From positions 62,001 to 126,000 of the forward strand of contig NZ_JAEAGO010000004.1 in assembly GCF_016464625.1 (NCBI RefSeq): a stretch of DNA of 64,000 nucleotides, written 5' to 3'. The position numbers and the translations under genes were made by a program. Origin of the DNA: Penaeicola halotolerans. Lineage in GTDB: Bacteria; Bacteroidota; Bacteroidia; Cytophagales; Cyclobacteriaceae. Below the pieces are notes generated by a model. The model worked only from the letters and a program-made list of their open reading frames with translations. It searched no databases and had not been told where the DNA came from. Below are positions 25,255-33,847 of this stretch, piece after piece. Numbering within the stretch: position 1 is the stretch's first letter; every line of letters starts with the position of its first letter.

Positions 25255-26616
25255 ATGAAAAAGAAATTAATAATCATATCTATCTCTGCTGTAGTCGGCA
25301 TTTGGATCATTTACTCTGTGTTTTCGTCAAGTGCGTCTACAGGAGAAGCTGATCTGATCGTGCCAGTAGTAGAGGGGCCATTTAAAGTCGAGATTACCAC
25401 AACGGGGGAATTGAAAGCCCTAAGATCAGTGCAAGTGTTAGGTCCTACTAATGCTCGAAACTTTAGAGTGAATAACCTGAGGATAGATCGAATAGTAGAT
25501 GAGGGAACAGTCGTAGAAGAAGGCGATTTTATCGCTGATTTAGATAAATCAGAGCTTTTTGGTAGATTATCAGATGCTCAGGACAACTTAGAGACTGAAC
25601 AAGCACAATATGACCAAACAAGACTTGATACAGCTCTCGTATTGAGACAAGAGCGCGATAACTTGCTTAACCTAGAATATGCCTACGAAGAAGCGAAGCT
25701 CGTATTAGAGCTTTCTCAATTTGAGCCGCCAGCAACGATTAGACAAAACGAGTATAATGTCGAAAAAGCTGAACGAGATGTACAGCGCGCTAAAGAAAAC
25801 TATGTGATCAAAGTGAGTCAGCAGAAAGCGATCATGCAGGAGCGTACTGCTAGACTAAGAGAAGAGCAAAGGGATTTTGATCAAATCAACGCTTTATTGG
25901 ATGAATTTACGATCAGAGCACCACAAGATGGTATGGTGATCTATGAACGAGGTAATGATGGCAATAGAATAGGTCCGGGTTCACAAATCAGCTCTTGGAA
26001 TCCAGTTGTAGCTACCCTTCCTGATCTAACAGTCATGGAGTCTATCACCTATGTCAATGAGGTGGATATTAGAAAAGTAAAAGTAGGTCAAAAAGTAGAA
26101 ATTGGATTAGATGCTTTCCCTGAAAAGAAACTCACAGGTGTAGTCACTCGAGTAGCGAATGTTGGACAGCAGCGCCCTAACTCTGACGCTAAGGTTTTTG
26201 AAGTAACTATTAGAGTTAATGAGTCGGATTCCACCCTACGACCTGCTATGACTACAAGTAATGCCATCATAGCAGAATCTCTTCCATCTGCTAAGTATGT
26301 CCCTCTAGAGGCTATTCATGTGCAAAATGACTCAATCAATTATGTTCATTTGAGAAGTGGCAACAAGCAAGAAGTTCAGCTAGGACTATCCAATGCCAAT
26401 GAGGTTCAAATTCTCATGGGTTTAGATCCTGGAGATCAAGTGTATTTATCTATACCAAGCTGGTCGGATGATAAAGAAGTGAGGTTATTGCCAGAGTTGA
26501 ATGGTAAAAGGCAAATGTCTACAGGCGCGGATAGCTTAGATACAGAAGAAGCTGTAGAAGAAAACCCTAACCCTAACAGTAGAAGAGGTGGTGGCGCTAA
26601 TCGAGGAAGAGAATAA
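25255..26616 (+). CDS. Periplasmic adaptor (membrane fusion) protein, HlyD/MacA type
   Basis: Adaptor proteins bridge an inner membrane pump and an outer membrane TolC channel. The 453-residue protein has an N-terminal membrane anchor (about 4-25), a split lipoyl/barrel-sandwich domain (strands around TTTGELKALRSVQVLG and again TIRAPQDGMVIYE), a long coiled-coil hairpin (about 100-210, rich in Glu, Arg and Gln) and a beta-barrel domain (VGQKVEIGLDAFP). The C-terminus is a low-complexity Gly-Arg-Asn tail. A TAAATTTG box at 25185-25192 upstream could be the -7 element of its promoter, but no good -33 box is seen. The next gene starts on the last base of its stop codon. Confidence 0.9.
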   Translation: MKKKLIIISISAVVGIWIIYSVFSSSASTGEADLIVPVVEGPFKVEITTTGELKALRSVQVLGPTNARNFRVNNLRIDRIVDEGTVVEEGDFIADLDKSELFGRLSDAQDNLETEQAQYDQTRLDTALVLRQERDNLLNLEYAYEEAKLVLELSQFEPPATIRQNEYNVEKAERDVQRAKENYVIKVSQQKAIMQERTARLREEQRDFDQINALLDEFTIRAPQDGMVIYERGNDGNRIGPGSQISSWNPVVATLPDLTVMESITYVNEVDIRKVKVGQKVEIGLDAFPEKKLTGVVTRVANVGQQRPNSDAKVFEVTIRVNESDSTLRPAMTTSNAIIAESLPSAKYVPLEAIHVQNDSINYVHLRSGNKQEVQLGLSNANEVQILMGLDPGDQVYLSIPSWSDDKEVRLLPELNGKRQMSTGADSLDTEEAVEENPNPNSRRGGGANRGRE

Positions 26617-27977
26617 TGATGAATCCAAGAATATTAGCTAATTTTTATATCGCCCTCGAAGCAGTTATAGCCAATAAGGTCAGGTCACTACTCACAGCAC
26701 TAGGAATCATCTTTGGTGTTGCTGCAGTAATTGCCATGCTTGCCATAGGCAATGGAGCACAACAAGAGATCCTTGAGCAGATCAAACTAGTAGGGGTGAA
26801 TAATATCATCATAGAACCGATAGTAGAGCAGACAGAAGAGCAAGTGAGTGGAGGATCTGCAGAGCGAGAAAAGAAGAAATTTTCTCCGGGGATAAGGATG
26901 CTAGATGCGAAGAGTATCGCTGAGATCCCAGGTGTTGTCAATATTAGCCCTGAGATCATTTTGGATACCTATATTGTAAATAATGGTATCAGAAGAAGTG
27001 CTAAACTCGTAGGTGTTGAGCCTGAGTATTTTGAAGTAACTAACTTTAATCTAAGAGAAGGGAAGCTATTTAGTGAGCTTCAATTGGAGACGGGTGCACC
27101 TGTTTGTATCATTGGAAGAGGGGTTCAGACCAAGTTTTTTAGCACAGAAAATCCCATCGGTAAAAAAATCAAATGTGGAAATCAGTGGCTAGAAGTCATA
27201 GGCGTACTTGAAGAGCGAATAGTATCTGAAAATAGTAAGTCTAAACTGGGAATCAGGGACTTCAATATGGACGTCTATACACCAGTACAGACCATGCTAG
27301 TGAGATATAAGAATAGAGATAAAATCACTACTAGCTCACTCAATGGCGGTGGTGGAGGTCTTCGTTTCTTCTCTATTGTTCAAGAAGAAGGAGCTAGTAA
27401 TACTTCTAGTAGCGGCAATACTAACTACCATCAAATAGATAAGCTGATCGTACAAGTCGAAAACTCAGAAAAGCTCAGCAGTACAGCAGAAATCATCAGT
27501 AGGATGCTAGAAAGAAGACATTTTGGGGTGATTGACTATGAAATCACTATTCCTGAACTTCTACTGAAGCAGCAGCAGCGGACGCAAAATATCTTCAACA
27601 TTGTTCTAGGGGCTATTGCAGGTATTTCCCTATTGGTAGGAGGTATTGGTATTATGAATATCATGCTAGCCTCTGTGATGGAGCGTATCAAGGAGATCGG
27701 CTTGAGACTTTCTATTGGCGCTCAAAAAGAGGATATCGTACTTCAGTTCCTCTTTGAAGCAGTGATGATCAGTGTTACTGGTGGTTTGATCGGTGTCATA
27801 TTGGGTATCATCTTAGCCTCTTTAGTTTCTCGATTTGGTGATTTCCCAACGATTATTTCATTTTCATCTATTATAATTTCATTTGGTGTAGCAGCTTCTG
27901 TTGGTCTGATCTTCGGAATCGCACCTGCCAGACGAGCCGCTAGCCAAGACCCTATAACTTCATTAAGATATGAATAA
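26616..27977 (+). CDS. ABC transporter permease, MacB/FtsX type, without ATPase domain
   Basis: This 453-residue protein has the MacB-type layout. There is an N-terminal transmembrane helix (about 18-40, ending AMLAIGNGAQQ), a large periplasmic domain (about 50-320) and three C-terminal helices with the FtsX signature (ASVMERIKEIGLRLSIGAQKED near 350-371). The C-terminus is APARRAASQDPITSLRYE, typical of MacB permeases. No Walker motifs are present, so an ATPase partner (usually a LolD/MacB-like protein) must be encoded elsewhere. It is sandwiched between the adaptor gene (1-base overlap) and the TolC gene (8-base overlap). Confidence 0.92.
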   Translation: MMNPRILANFYIALEAVIANKVRSLLTALGIIFGVAAVIAMLAIGNGAQQEILEQIKLVGVNNIIIEPIVEQTEEQVSGGSAEREKKKFSPGIRMLDAKSIAEIPGVVNISPEIILDTYIVNNGIRRSAKLVGVEPEYFEVTNFNLREGKLFSELQLETGAPVCIIGRGVQTKFFSTENPIGKKIKCGNQWLEVIGVLEERIVSENSKSKLGIRDFNMDVYTPVQTMLVRYKNRDKITTSSLNGGGGGLRFFSIVQEEGASNTSSSGNTNYHQIDKLIVQVENSEKLSSTAEIISRMLERRHFGVIDYEITIPELLLKQQQRTQNIFNIVLGAIAGISLLVGGIGIMNIMLASVMERIKEIGLRLSIGAQKEDIVLQFLFEAVMISVTGGLIGVILGIILASLVSRFGDFPTIISFSSIIISFGVAASVGLIFGIAPARRAASQDPITSLRYE

Positions 27978-29445
27978 ACGGATATCATTATTTTTAGTAG
28001 TTGCTCTTGCCATGGTGGTGATGCAGACAGCTCATGCTCAGCAAAATCTCAGACTGACACTTCAAGATGTCATAGATTTAGCTAAGTCGCAGTCACCAGC
28101 CTCACTTCAAGCAGAGACCCGAAAGGAAAACTCTTATTGGAACTTTAGAACGTATAAGGCACAGTTTAATCCTCAAGTGGTTTTGAGTGGTAGTCTTCCA
28201 CAGTATAGAAGAGACTTTTCTCCAATTACTCAGCCTGATGGAAGTATTATCTTTCAGCCGCGTACTCAGAATTCATCTGACTTAGAACTTGGAGTTCAGC
28301 AAGCACTGCCTTTCTCGGGAGGAACAGTCTCTGTCAATACTTCGATTGCTAGGTTCGATGATTTTGATCGTGATTTTACACAGTGGAGCGGAGTACCAGT
28401 TAATATTAGGCTTTTTCAACCTATTCTGGGCTATAATAGATTCAAATGGGATAAGAAAATCGAGCCACTGAGATACGAAGAGTCTAAGCGAAGCTATGTG
28501 CAGCAGTTAGAAGAAATCTCCCGTACTGTGACAGGCTTATTTTTCGATTATCTAGAAGCACAGATTAATCTAGAGATTGCAGAAAAGAACTTGGCCAATA
28601 CTAAAGAAATTTATCAGATAGCTAAAAATAGATATGATATTGGTACAGTAGCAGAGGACGAGTTGCTTAACATTGAATTACAAATGCTTACTTCTGATCA
28701 GGCCGTTGCGCAATCCAAACTAGATATAGAGAGTAGTGCTTTGGCTTTGAAATCTTACATTGGTATCAATGAGGAGACGAATCTTCAGTTAGTCATTCCT
28801 GATAATATTCCAGAATTTTCAGTGAACGTAGATAGAGCGATAGATCAAGCAAAAAATAATCGGGCTGAATATATCTCCTTTGAAAGGAGGATCACAGAAG
28901 CCGAGAGTGATATTGCACAGGCTAGGGCTCAGCGATATGATATCAGCATGCAAGCGCAGTTTGGTTATAATAACAGAGGTTTCAATTTTAATGATGTCTA
29001 TCTAAATCCTCAAAATCAGCAGATTGTTTCATTGGGATTCTCATTCCCGATCATAGACTGGGGTAGAAATAAGGCGAGGATGGCTTCTGCTACTGCAAAC
29101 AAAGAATTGACGGAGTATACAGTAGCGCAAGAGCGTGTAAATTTTGAGCAAGAGATTTTCACGTTGGTGAGAAACTTTGAAATGCTTAAGAGTAGACTTG
29201 CAGTGAGCAAAAAGTCTGATGAGATTGGTCAGAAGCGATTTGAATTGACTAGGAATAGATATCTGATTGGAAGGGTAGATATCATTAATTTAAATCAAGC
29301 GCAAACAGAAAAAGATCAAGCGAAAAGAAACTTCATCAATTCGATCAGAACCTACTGGCAAGCTTATTATGATTTGAGAACTCGTACGCTTTACGATTTT
29401 GAGAATGACCAGATACTCTTCTCCGATGAAGATTTTAGAGAATAA
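27970..29445 (+). CDS. TolC family outer membrane channel
   Basis: TolC-type proteins form the outer membrane exit duct of tripartite exporters. The 491-residue protein starts with a signal peptide ending in MQTAHAQ, then shows two homologous halves of long helical coiled coils with short beta segments. Helix-forming regions rich in Gln, Glu and Asn include LEYQ-like blocks at EISRTVTGLFFDYLEAQI and VAQERVNFEQEIFTLVRNF. Repeated phrases (NRYDIGTV and NRYLIGRVDI) mark the equivalent points of the two halves. It overlaps the permease gene by 8 bases and is followed by a strong terminator, so the three genes form one operon. Confidence 0.9.
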   Translation: MNKRISLFLVVALAMVVMQTAHAQQNLRLTLQDVIDLAKSQSPASLQAETRKENSYWNFRTYKAQFNPQVVLSGSLPQYRRDFSPITQPDGSIIFQPRTQNSSDLELGVQQALPFSGGTVSVNTSIARFDDFDRDFTQWSGVPVNIRLFQPILGYNRFKWDKKIEPLRYEESKRSYVQQLEEISRTVTGLFFDYLEAQINLEIAEKNLANTKEIYQIAKNRYDIGTVAEDELLNIELQMLTSDQAVAQSKLDIESSALALKSYIGINEETNLQLVIPDNIPEFSVNVDRAIDQAKNNRAEYISFERRITEAESDIAQARAQRYDISMQAQFGYNNRGFNFNDVYLNPQNQQIVSLGFSFPIIDWGRNKARMASATANKELTEYTVAQERVNFEQEIFTLVRNFEMLKSRLAVSKKSDEIGQKRFELTRNRYLIGRVDIINLNQAQTEKDQAKRNFINSIRTYWQAYYDLRTRTLYDFENDQILFSDEDFRE

Positions 29446-29447
29446 AG

Positions 29448-29475
29448 AAAGGGAGCCATTTAGCTCCCTTTTTTT
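29448..29475 (+). terminator. Terminator of the export operon
   Basis: Perfect 9-bp arms AAAGGGAGC and GCTCCCTTT (29448-29456 and 29463-29471) enclose a 6-base loop and are followed by T's. It stands right after the TolC stop and before the convergent fabG gene. Confidence 0.85.
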
Positions 29476-29494
29476 ATGACTTCAACAAGATAGA

Positions 29495-30241
29495 TTAGGT
29501 AAGCATACCACCGTCTACTTGGATAGTCTGTCCGGTGATGTAAGCACTCATATCTGATCCTAAGAATACGCATAGGTTTGCGACATCTTCTGGTGCACCT
29601 CCTCTTTTAAGTGGAATAGCATCTCTCCAGCCTTGTACAGTTTTCTCATCTAGCACGTCCGTCATTTCTGTTTCGATGAATCCTGGAGCGATGGCATTGC
29701 TGCGGATATTTCTAGAGCCAAGCTCTAGCGCTACTGATTTCGTGAAGCCGATGATTCCAGCCTTAGAAGCAGCATAGTTAGCTTGTCCAGCATTTCCTTT
29801 GACACCTACTACAGATGTCATGTTGATGATAGAACCGCTTTTTTGTTTCATGAATGTTTTCGTAGCTGCTTTCACAGTATTGAAACAAGACTTGAGGTTG
29901 ACATTGATGACTTCGTCCCAAGCCTCTTCCGTCATTCTCATGAGTAGATTGTCCTTTGTGATCCCTGCATTGTTTATCAATATATCTAGCTTACCAAAGT
30001 CCGCCACTACTTCATCGATGAGTGCTTGAGCTGCGTCAAACTGTGAAGCATCTGATTTGTAACCCTTTGCTTTGACACCTAGTGCTTGTAGTTCTTTTTC
30101 TAAGGCTTGCCCTTTTTCGATACTAGATAAAAAAGTAAAAGCCACATCAGCTCCTTGTGCTGCGTAAGTCAGTGCGATGGCTCTTCCTATTCCTTTTGAT
30201 GCGCCTGTGATAAGCGCTACTTTTCCAGTTAATAGTTTCAT
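29495..30241 (-). CDS. fabG: 3-oxoacyl-[acyl-carrier-protein] reductase
   Basis: FabG reduces 3-ketoacyl-ACP with NADPH during fatty acid elongation. The ATG giving MKLLTGKVALITGASKGIG is chosen, 12 codons inside the longest frame, as it matches the family N-terminus. In the 248-residue protein the cofactor motif TGASKGIG is at 12-19, NNAG at 90-93 and the catalytic set Ser143, Tyr156 and Lys160 (NYAASKAG). The C-terminus GQTIQVDGGMLT is typical. It is a lone gene here, convergent with the TolC operon and divergent from lpdA. Being an SDR, a related specificity cannot be fully excluded, but the fit to FabG is good. Confidence 0.93.
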   Translation of the reverse strand: MKLLTGKVALITGASKGIGRAIALTYAAQGADVAFTFLSSIEKGQALEKELQALGVKAKGYKSDASQFDAAQALIDEVVADFGKLDILINNAGITKDNLLMRMTEEAWDEVINVNLKSCFNTVKAATKTFMKQKSGSIINMTSVVGVKGNAGQANYAASKAGIIGFTKSVALELGSRNIRSNAIAPGFIETEMTDVLDEKTVQGWRDAIPLKRGGAPEDVANLCVFLGSDMSAYITGQTIQVDGGMLT

Positions 30242-30531
30242 AGTATTTTCTATATGCTGTTTAAAAGATATGCACAAATTTCACCGTTTGCTTGTGCGTT
30301 TATGAAAGGGTAAAATTAGTGTTTTTTTTAGAACCACCATCAAGAAGCATGGAAGGAGGGCTTTCCTTCAGTTTTTTAGTTTATGATCCAACATATTTGC
30401 CATTGGGGAAGTTAATGATCCGATTGTTAATTTATCACAGCGCTAGCCACTTAGCCTTGCTCAAATTTTTTTCTGACCTAGAAAAAATTAAATTTGCAAA
30501 GGTTAAATTACTTATAAATTAAAGAATAGAT
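30242..30531. promoter_or_regulatory. Intergenic region between fabG and lpdA with a candidate lpdA promoter
   Basis: This 290-base stretch holds no convincing gene; a short open frame across it lacks any family match. At 30489-30496 the sequence TAAATTTG fits the Bacteroidota -7 box and would give a leader of about 30 bases before lpdA. A proper TTTG -33 box at the right distance is not seen (only a T-run near 30466). A short inverted arrangement GGAAGG / CCTTCC is present around 30350-30370. Confidence 0.4.
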
Positions 30532-31926
30532 ATGTCAGCGAAATATGATGTCCTTGTAATAGGAGCTGGTCCGGGTGGTTATGTGGCAGCTATCAGAGCT
30601 TCTCAGTTGGGTATGAAAGTAGGAGTAGTGGAGAAAGCCGAGCTAGGTGGTGTATGTCTCAACTGGGGTTGTATTCCTACCAAAGCTTTATTGAAGAGTG
30701 CACAAGTTTTTGAATACATCAACCATGCTAAGGACTATGGTATCGATGTCAAAGAAGCGAATGCGGATTTTGCCGGTATGGTCAAAAGAAGCAGAGAAGT
30801 AGCAGGAGGCATGAGTAAAGGCATCCAATTTTTATTTAAGAAAAATAAAATAGATCACATCGCTGGAGAGGCTAAAGTAAAGGCTGGAAAGAAAGTAGAA
30901 GTGACCTCTGATAAAGGAGAGAAAACTACTTACTCAGCAGATCACATCATCATCGCGACTGGCGGACGTGCTAGAGAGTTGCCTCATATGAAAATAGACG
31001 ATAAGAAAATCATCGGCTATAGAAAAGCGATGACCCTCGAGAAGCAGCCTAAGAGCATGGTGATCGTAGGATCTGGTGCGATAGGTGTTGAGTTTGCTTA
31101 CTTCTACAATTCTATAGGCACAGATGTGACGATCGTAGAGTACCTAGACCGTATAGTGCCAGTAGAAGATGAGGAAGTATCTAAGCAGCTAGAGCGCTCA
31201 TACAAAAAGTCTGGTATCAATATCATGACCAATGCAGAGGTCACTGGCATAGACACTAAAGGCAGTGGCTGCAAAGTAACTGTGAAAACTAAAAAAGGTG
31301 AGGAGACGATCAATTGTGATATTGTACTATCTGCGGTAGGGGTATCTACCAATGTAGAAGGTATCGGACTTGAAGATGTTGGTATCTTGGTAGAAAAAGG
31401 TAAGGTCGTGGTAGATGACTACTATCAGACGAATATGCCAGGCTACTATGCTATCGGTGATATCGTAAAAGGTCCAGCGCTTGCTCACGTAGCTTCAGCA
31501 GAGGGGATTACTTGTGTAGAAAAGATAGCAGGTCATCACCCAGAGCCTATTGACTATAATAATATCCCAGGCTGTACATATTGCAGTCCTGAGATTTCAT
31601 CTGTAGGTTATACAGAAAAAGCTGCGAAAGAAGCAGGATATGAAATAAAAGTGGGTAAATTTCCTTTCTCAGCATCAGGTAAGGCAAGTGCAGCTGGTGC
31701 TAAAGACGGATTTGTGAAGGTGATCTATGATGCCAAGTATGGAGAACTTCTTGGTGCGCATATGATAGGAGCCAATGTCACAGAAATGATCGCTGAGATC
31801 GTGACTGCTAGAAAGTTGGAAACTACTGCACATGAGATCTTAAAGGCTATTCACCCACACCCAACGATGTCAGAAGCTGTGATGGAAGCTACAGCGGCTG
31901 CTTATGATGAAGTGATACACTTATAA
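30532..31926 (+). CDS. lpdA: Dihydrolipoyl dehydrogenase
   Basis: This E3 component reoxidises the lipoyl groups of pyruvate and 2-oxoglutarate dehydrogenases and the glycine cleavage system. The 464-residue protein shows an FAD-binding motif GAGPGG at 11-16, the redox disulfide in GGVCLNWGC (Cys42 and Cys47), an NAD-binding motif GSGAIG in the middle, GDI for FAD near residue 310 and the C-terminal HPHPTMSEAVMEA with the catalytic His and Glu. Length and motifs are normal. It is followed after 20 bases by an ECF sigma factor gene, so some of that transcript may come from the lpdA promoter. Confidence 0.97.
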   Translation: MSAKYDVLVIGAGPGGYVAAIRASQLGMKVGVVEKAELGGVCLNWGCIPTKALLKSAQVFEYINHAKDYGIDVKEANADFAGMVKRSREVAGGMSKGIQFLFKKNKIDHIAGEAKVKAGKKVEVTSDKGEKTTYSADHIIIATGGRARELPHMKIDDKKIIGYRKAMTLEKQPKSMVIVGSGAIGVEFAYFYNSIGTDVTIVEYLDRIVPVEDEEVSKQLERSYKKSGINIMTNAEVTGIDTKGSGCKVTVKTKKGEETINCDIVLSAVGVSTNVEGIGLEDVGILVEKGKVVVDDYYQTNMPGYYAIGDIVKGPALAHVASAEGITCVEKIAGHHPEPIDYNNIPGCTYCSPEISSVGYTEKAAKEAGYEIKVGKFPFSASGKASAAGAKDGFVKVIYDAKYGELLGAHMIGANVTEMIAEIVTARKLETTAHEILKAIHPHPTMSEAVMEATAAAYDEVIHL

Positions 31927-31946
31927 TCAACCATAAAAGAAAACGC

Positions 31947-32495
31947 TTGGAAAAGCTTATAGAAGAAGATGAATTAGTCTCGAGGCTCCAAGCCAATGAA
32001 CGGGGTGCTGTCGAATACTTATACAAAAAGTACTCGGGAGCATTACTCGGTGTCATTGGTAGAATCATCACAGATACTGACTTAGCAGAGGAAGTATTTC
32101 ATGATGCATTCGTAAAGATTTGTCAAAAATCAGAGAGCTATGATCCCTCAAAAGGGCGCCTGTATACTTGGATGGCCAATATCTGTCGAAATAGTGCGAT
32201 AGATAAAACGCGATCTAAGGAATTTTCAAAAGCTGGTAAGACCAATACGATAGATGACTTCGTATATAAAATCGAAGCTGACAATCAGATTGAGTCTGAA
32301 GTAGATTTCATCGGATTAAAGGAAACCTTATATGTTTTGAATGAAGAACAAAGGTTTATCATTGATCAGATATACTTCCAAGGCTACACGCATAGTGAAG
32401 TTGCAGAAGAGTTTGGAATCCCTCTGGGGACTGTCAAATCCCGATTAAGGGCAGCTTTAATTGTATTACGAAAAAAACTAGGCGAAATTGAATAA
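31947..32495 (+). CDS. ECF-type RNA polymerase sigma factor (RskA-linked, SigK-like)
   Basis: This 182-residue sigma factor has region 2 (about 20-85, with DTDLAEEVFHDAFVKI and YTWMANICRNSAIDKTRS) and region 4 (about 115-180, with GYTHSEVAEEFGIPLGTVKSRLR as the -35 recognition helix-turn-helix). The only plausible start is a TTG giving (M)EKLIEEDEL, since no ATG or GTG lies before region 2 and an in-frame extension upstream soon meets lpdA. The next gene overlaps by 8 bases and encodes its likely anti-sigma factor. The signal that releases the sigma factor cannot be read from sequence. Confidence 0.88.
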   Translation: MEKLIEEDELVSRLQANERGAVEYLYKKYSGALLGVIGRIITDTDLAEEVFHDAFVKICQKSESYDPSKGRLYTWMANICRNSAIDKTRSKEFSKAGKTNTIDDFVYKIEADNQIESEVDFIGLKETLYVLNEEQRFIIDQIYFQGYTHSEVAEEFGIPLGTVKSRLRAALIVLRKKLGEIE

Positions 32496-33318
32496 AGAAG
32501 AGTACATATCGTCAGGCATACTAGAGCTCTATGTATTAGGAGAGCTTAGTAGTGCAGAGCAGCAAGAGGTGCTCAGCATGGCCGCAAAGTACCCTGAGAT
32601 CAAAGAAGAGATCAGACAGATCGAGCTGGCTATGGAGGAGTTTGACAAAACTCTAGCCATAAAGCCATCTAAAAAGATCGAAGACAGGATCTTCTCGACT
32701 CTCTATGGGGCTAATGATTCAGTAAGCGAACCAAGACAGACTAACACTACCTCAACTCCAAAAGAAGCAAAAGTAGTCAGCATGTCCTCGGTGAGTTATT
32801 GGCAAAGGATTGCAGCTGTTACTACAGGTATCGCTATCCTTGCTTCCGCAGCAGCTGTATATTATGCAGCGATGTTTTCGGATGTAGACAGTAGGTATGT
32901 AGCCCTGCTCAATGAGCGTTCAGTGCTGGCAGAGGAGCTACAGGTCAATCAAACAAAGTTGGAACAGCTTTCAGACAATTTCAACATTGCTTTGAGTTCG
33001 GATTTTCAAAAGATCGATCTAGCAGGTTTGGATATCCAGCCTGAAGCTAGAGTAGCAGTCTTCTGGAATGAAAAGGAATCTGAAGTCTTTGTAGGAGTCA
33101 ACTCACTAGCGCAGTTAGATGCTGAAAAAGACTATCAACTATGGGCACTCGTAGATGGGCAGCCGGTAGATATGGGGCTCTTGAGCTCACTCTCTCCAGA
33201 TGCACTTCAAAAGATGAAGTCTATAGACAGAGCAGATGCCTTTGCTATCACCATAGAGCCTAAAGGTGGTAGTGTAGGTCCTACACTAGATCAGATGGTG
33301 GTTCTAGGAACTGTATAG
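32488..33318 (+). CDS. Membrane anti-sigma factor, RskA type
   Basis: This 276-residue protein has a cytoplasmic N-terminus (ELYVLGELSSAEQQEV near 12-27, the anti-sigma domain without zinc ligands), one transmembrane helix (about 108-128, IAAVTTGIAILASAAAVYYAA) and a periplasmic RskA domain with VAVFWNE, DYQLWALVDGQP and a C-terminal EPKGGSVGPT motif. The start is a TTG inside the 3' end of the sigma gene; the next ATG would remove the conserved N-terminal helix. The RskA C-domain is well conserved, so regulation by periplasmic proteolysis or redox state is likely by analogy. A strong terminator follows. Confidence 0.88.
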   Translation: MNKEEYISSGILELYVLGELSSAEQQEVLSMAAKYPEIKEEIRQIELAMEEFDKTLAIKPSKKIEDRIFSTLYGANDSVSEPRQTNTTSTPKEAKVVSMSSVSYWQRIAAVTTGIAILASAAAVYYAAMFSDVDSRYVALLNERSVLAEELQVNQTKLEQLSDNFNIALSSDFQKIDLAGLDIQPEARVAVFWNEKESEVFVGVNSLAQLDAEKDYQLWALVDGQPVDMGLLSSLSPDALQKMKSIDRADAFAITIEPKGGSVGPTLDQMVVLGTV

Positions 33319-33339
33319 TCAAACTTGATTTGATATTTG

Positions 33340-33372
33340 AATTCCTGTCGCGAAAGTGGCAGGAATTTTTTC
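33340..33372 (+). terminator. Terminator after the anti-sigma gene
   Basis: Arms AATTCCTGTC and GGCAGGAATT (33340-33349 and 33358-33367) pair over ten positions with one G-T pair, around an 8-base loop, followed by a run of T's. It separates the lpdA-sigma unit from the DUF2721 gene, whose start lies 23 bases further on. Confidence 0.85.
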
Positions 33373-33394
33373 ATTTATACATTATCTTCAAGGC

Positions 33395-33847
33395 ATGGAA
33401 TTAGAACTCTCAACTCCCGCACTTTTATTTCCAGCCATTACACTTTTGATGCTAGCTTTTACGAATCGTTTTTTGGCTATTGCCAATTTGATTAGGGGCT
33501 TGCATAAAAAGTATATAGAGCTCGGAGAACAGCCTAAGATCAAAAGTCAAGTGACTAGTCAGATCAAAAATCTTAGAACAAGACTGAGCATGATCAAATA
33601 CATGCAGGCATTTGGAGTGGCAAGTTTTCTACTTTGTGTAGTCTGTATGTTGCTACTATTTAATGGACTTCAATATCCTGCACGATTCGTTTTCATAGGC
33701 AGTATGGTGACGCTATTGATTTCTCTAGGGATCTCGCTGATAGAGATACAAATATCCACACGGGCACTAAATGTAGAGCTGAGTGATATGGAGGAATTTT
33801 CTAATTCAGGTACATGGACAGATTTTAAATTCACTAAAAATAAATGA
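33395..33847 (+). CDS. DUF2721 membrane protein
   Basis: The ATG giving MELELSTPALLFPAI, preceded by AAGG, is chosen; 13 upstream codons of the open frame lie in the terminator region. The 150-residue protein has an N-terminal membrane segment, a charged cytoplasmic loop with coiled-coil character (LRTRLSMIKYM) and two further hydrophobic segments. The block TPALLFPAITLLMLAFTNRFLAI matches DUF2721, a family of small membrane proteins of unknown function. It shares the four-base ATGA overlap with the GDPD gene. Confidence 0.8.
   Translation: MELELSTPALLFPAITLLMLAFTNRFLAIANLIRGLHKKYIELGEQPKIKSQVTSQIKNLRTRLSMIKYMQAFGVASFLLCVVCMLLLFNGLQYPARFVFIGSMVTLLISLGISLIEIQISTRALNVELSDMEEFSNSGTWTDFKFTKNK

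Noticed and set aside
30292-30522. Short open frame of 76 codons between fabG and lpdA
   Set aside because: It has no family resemblance, no ribosome binding site and covers the probable lpdA promoter; it looks like chance.
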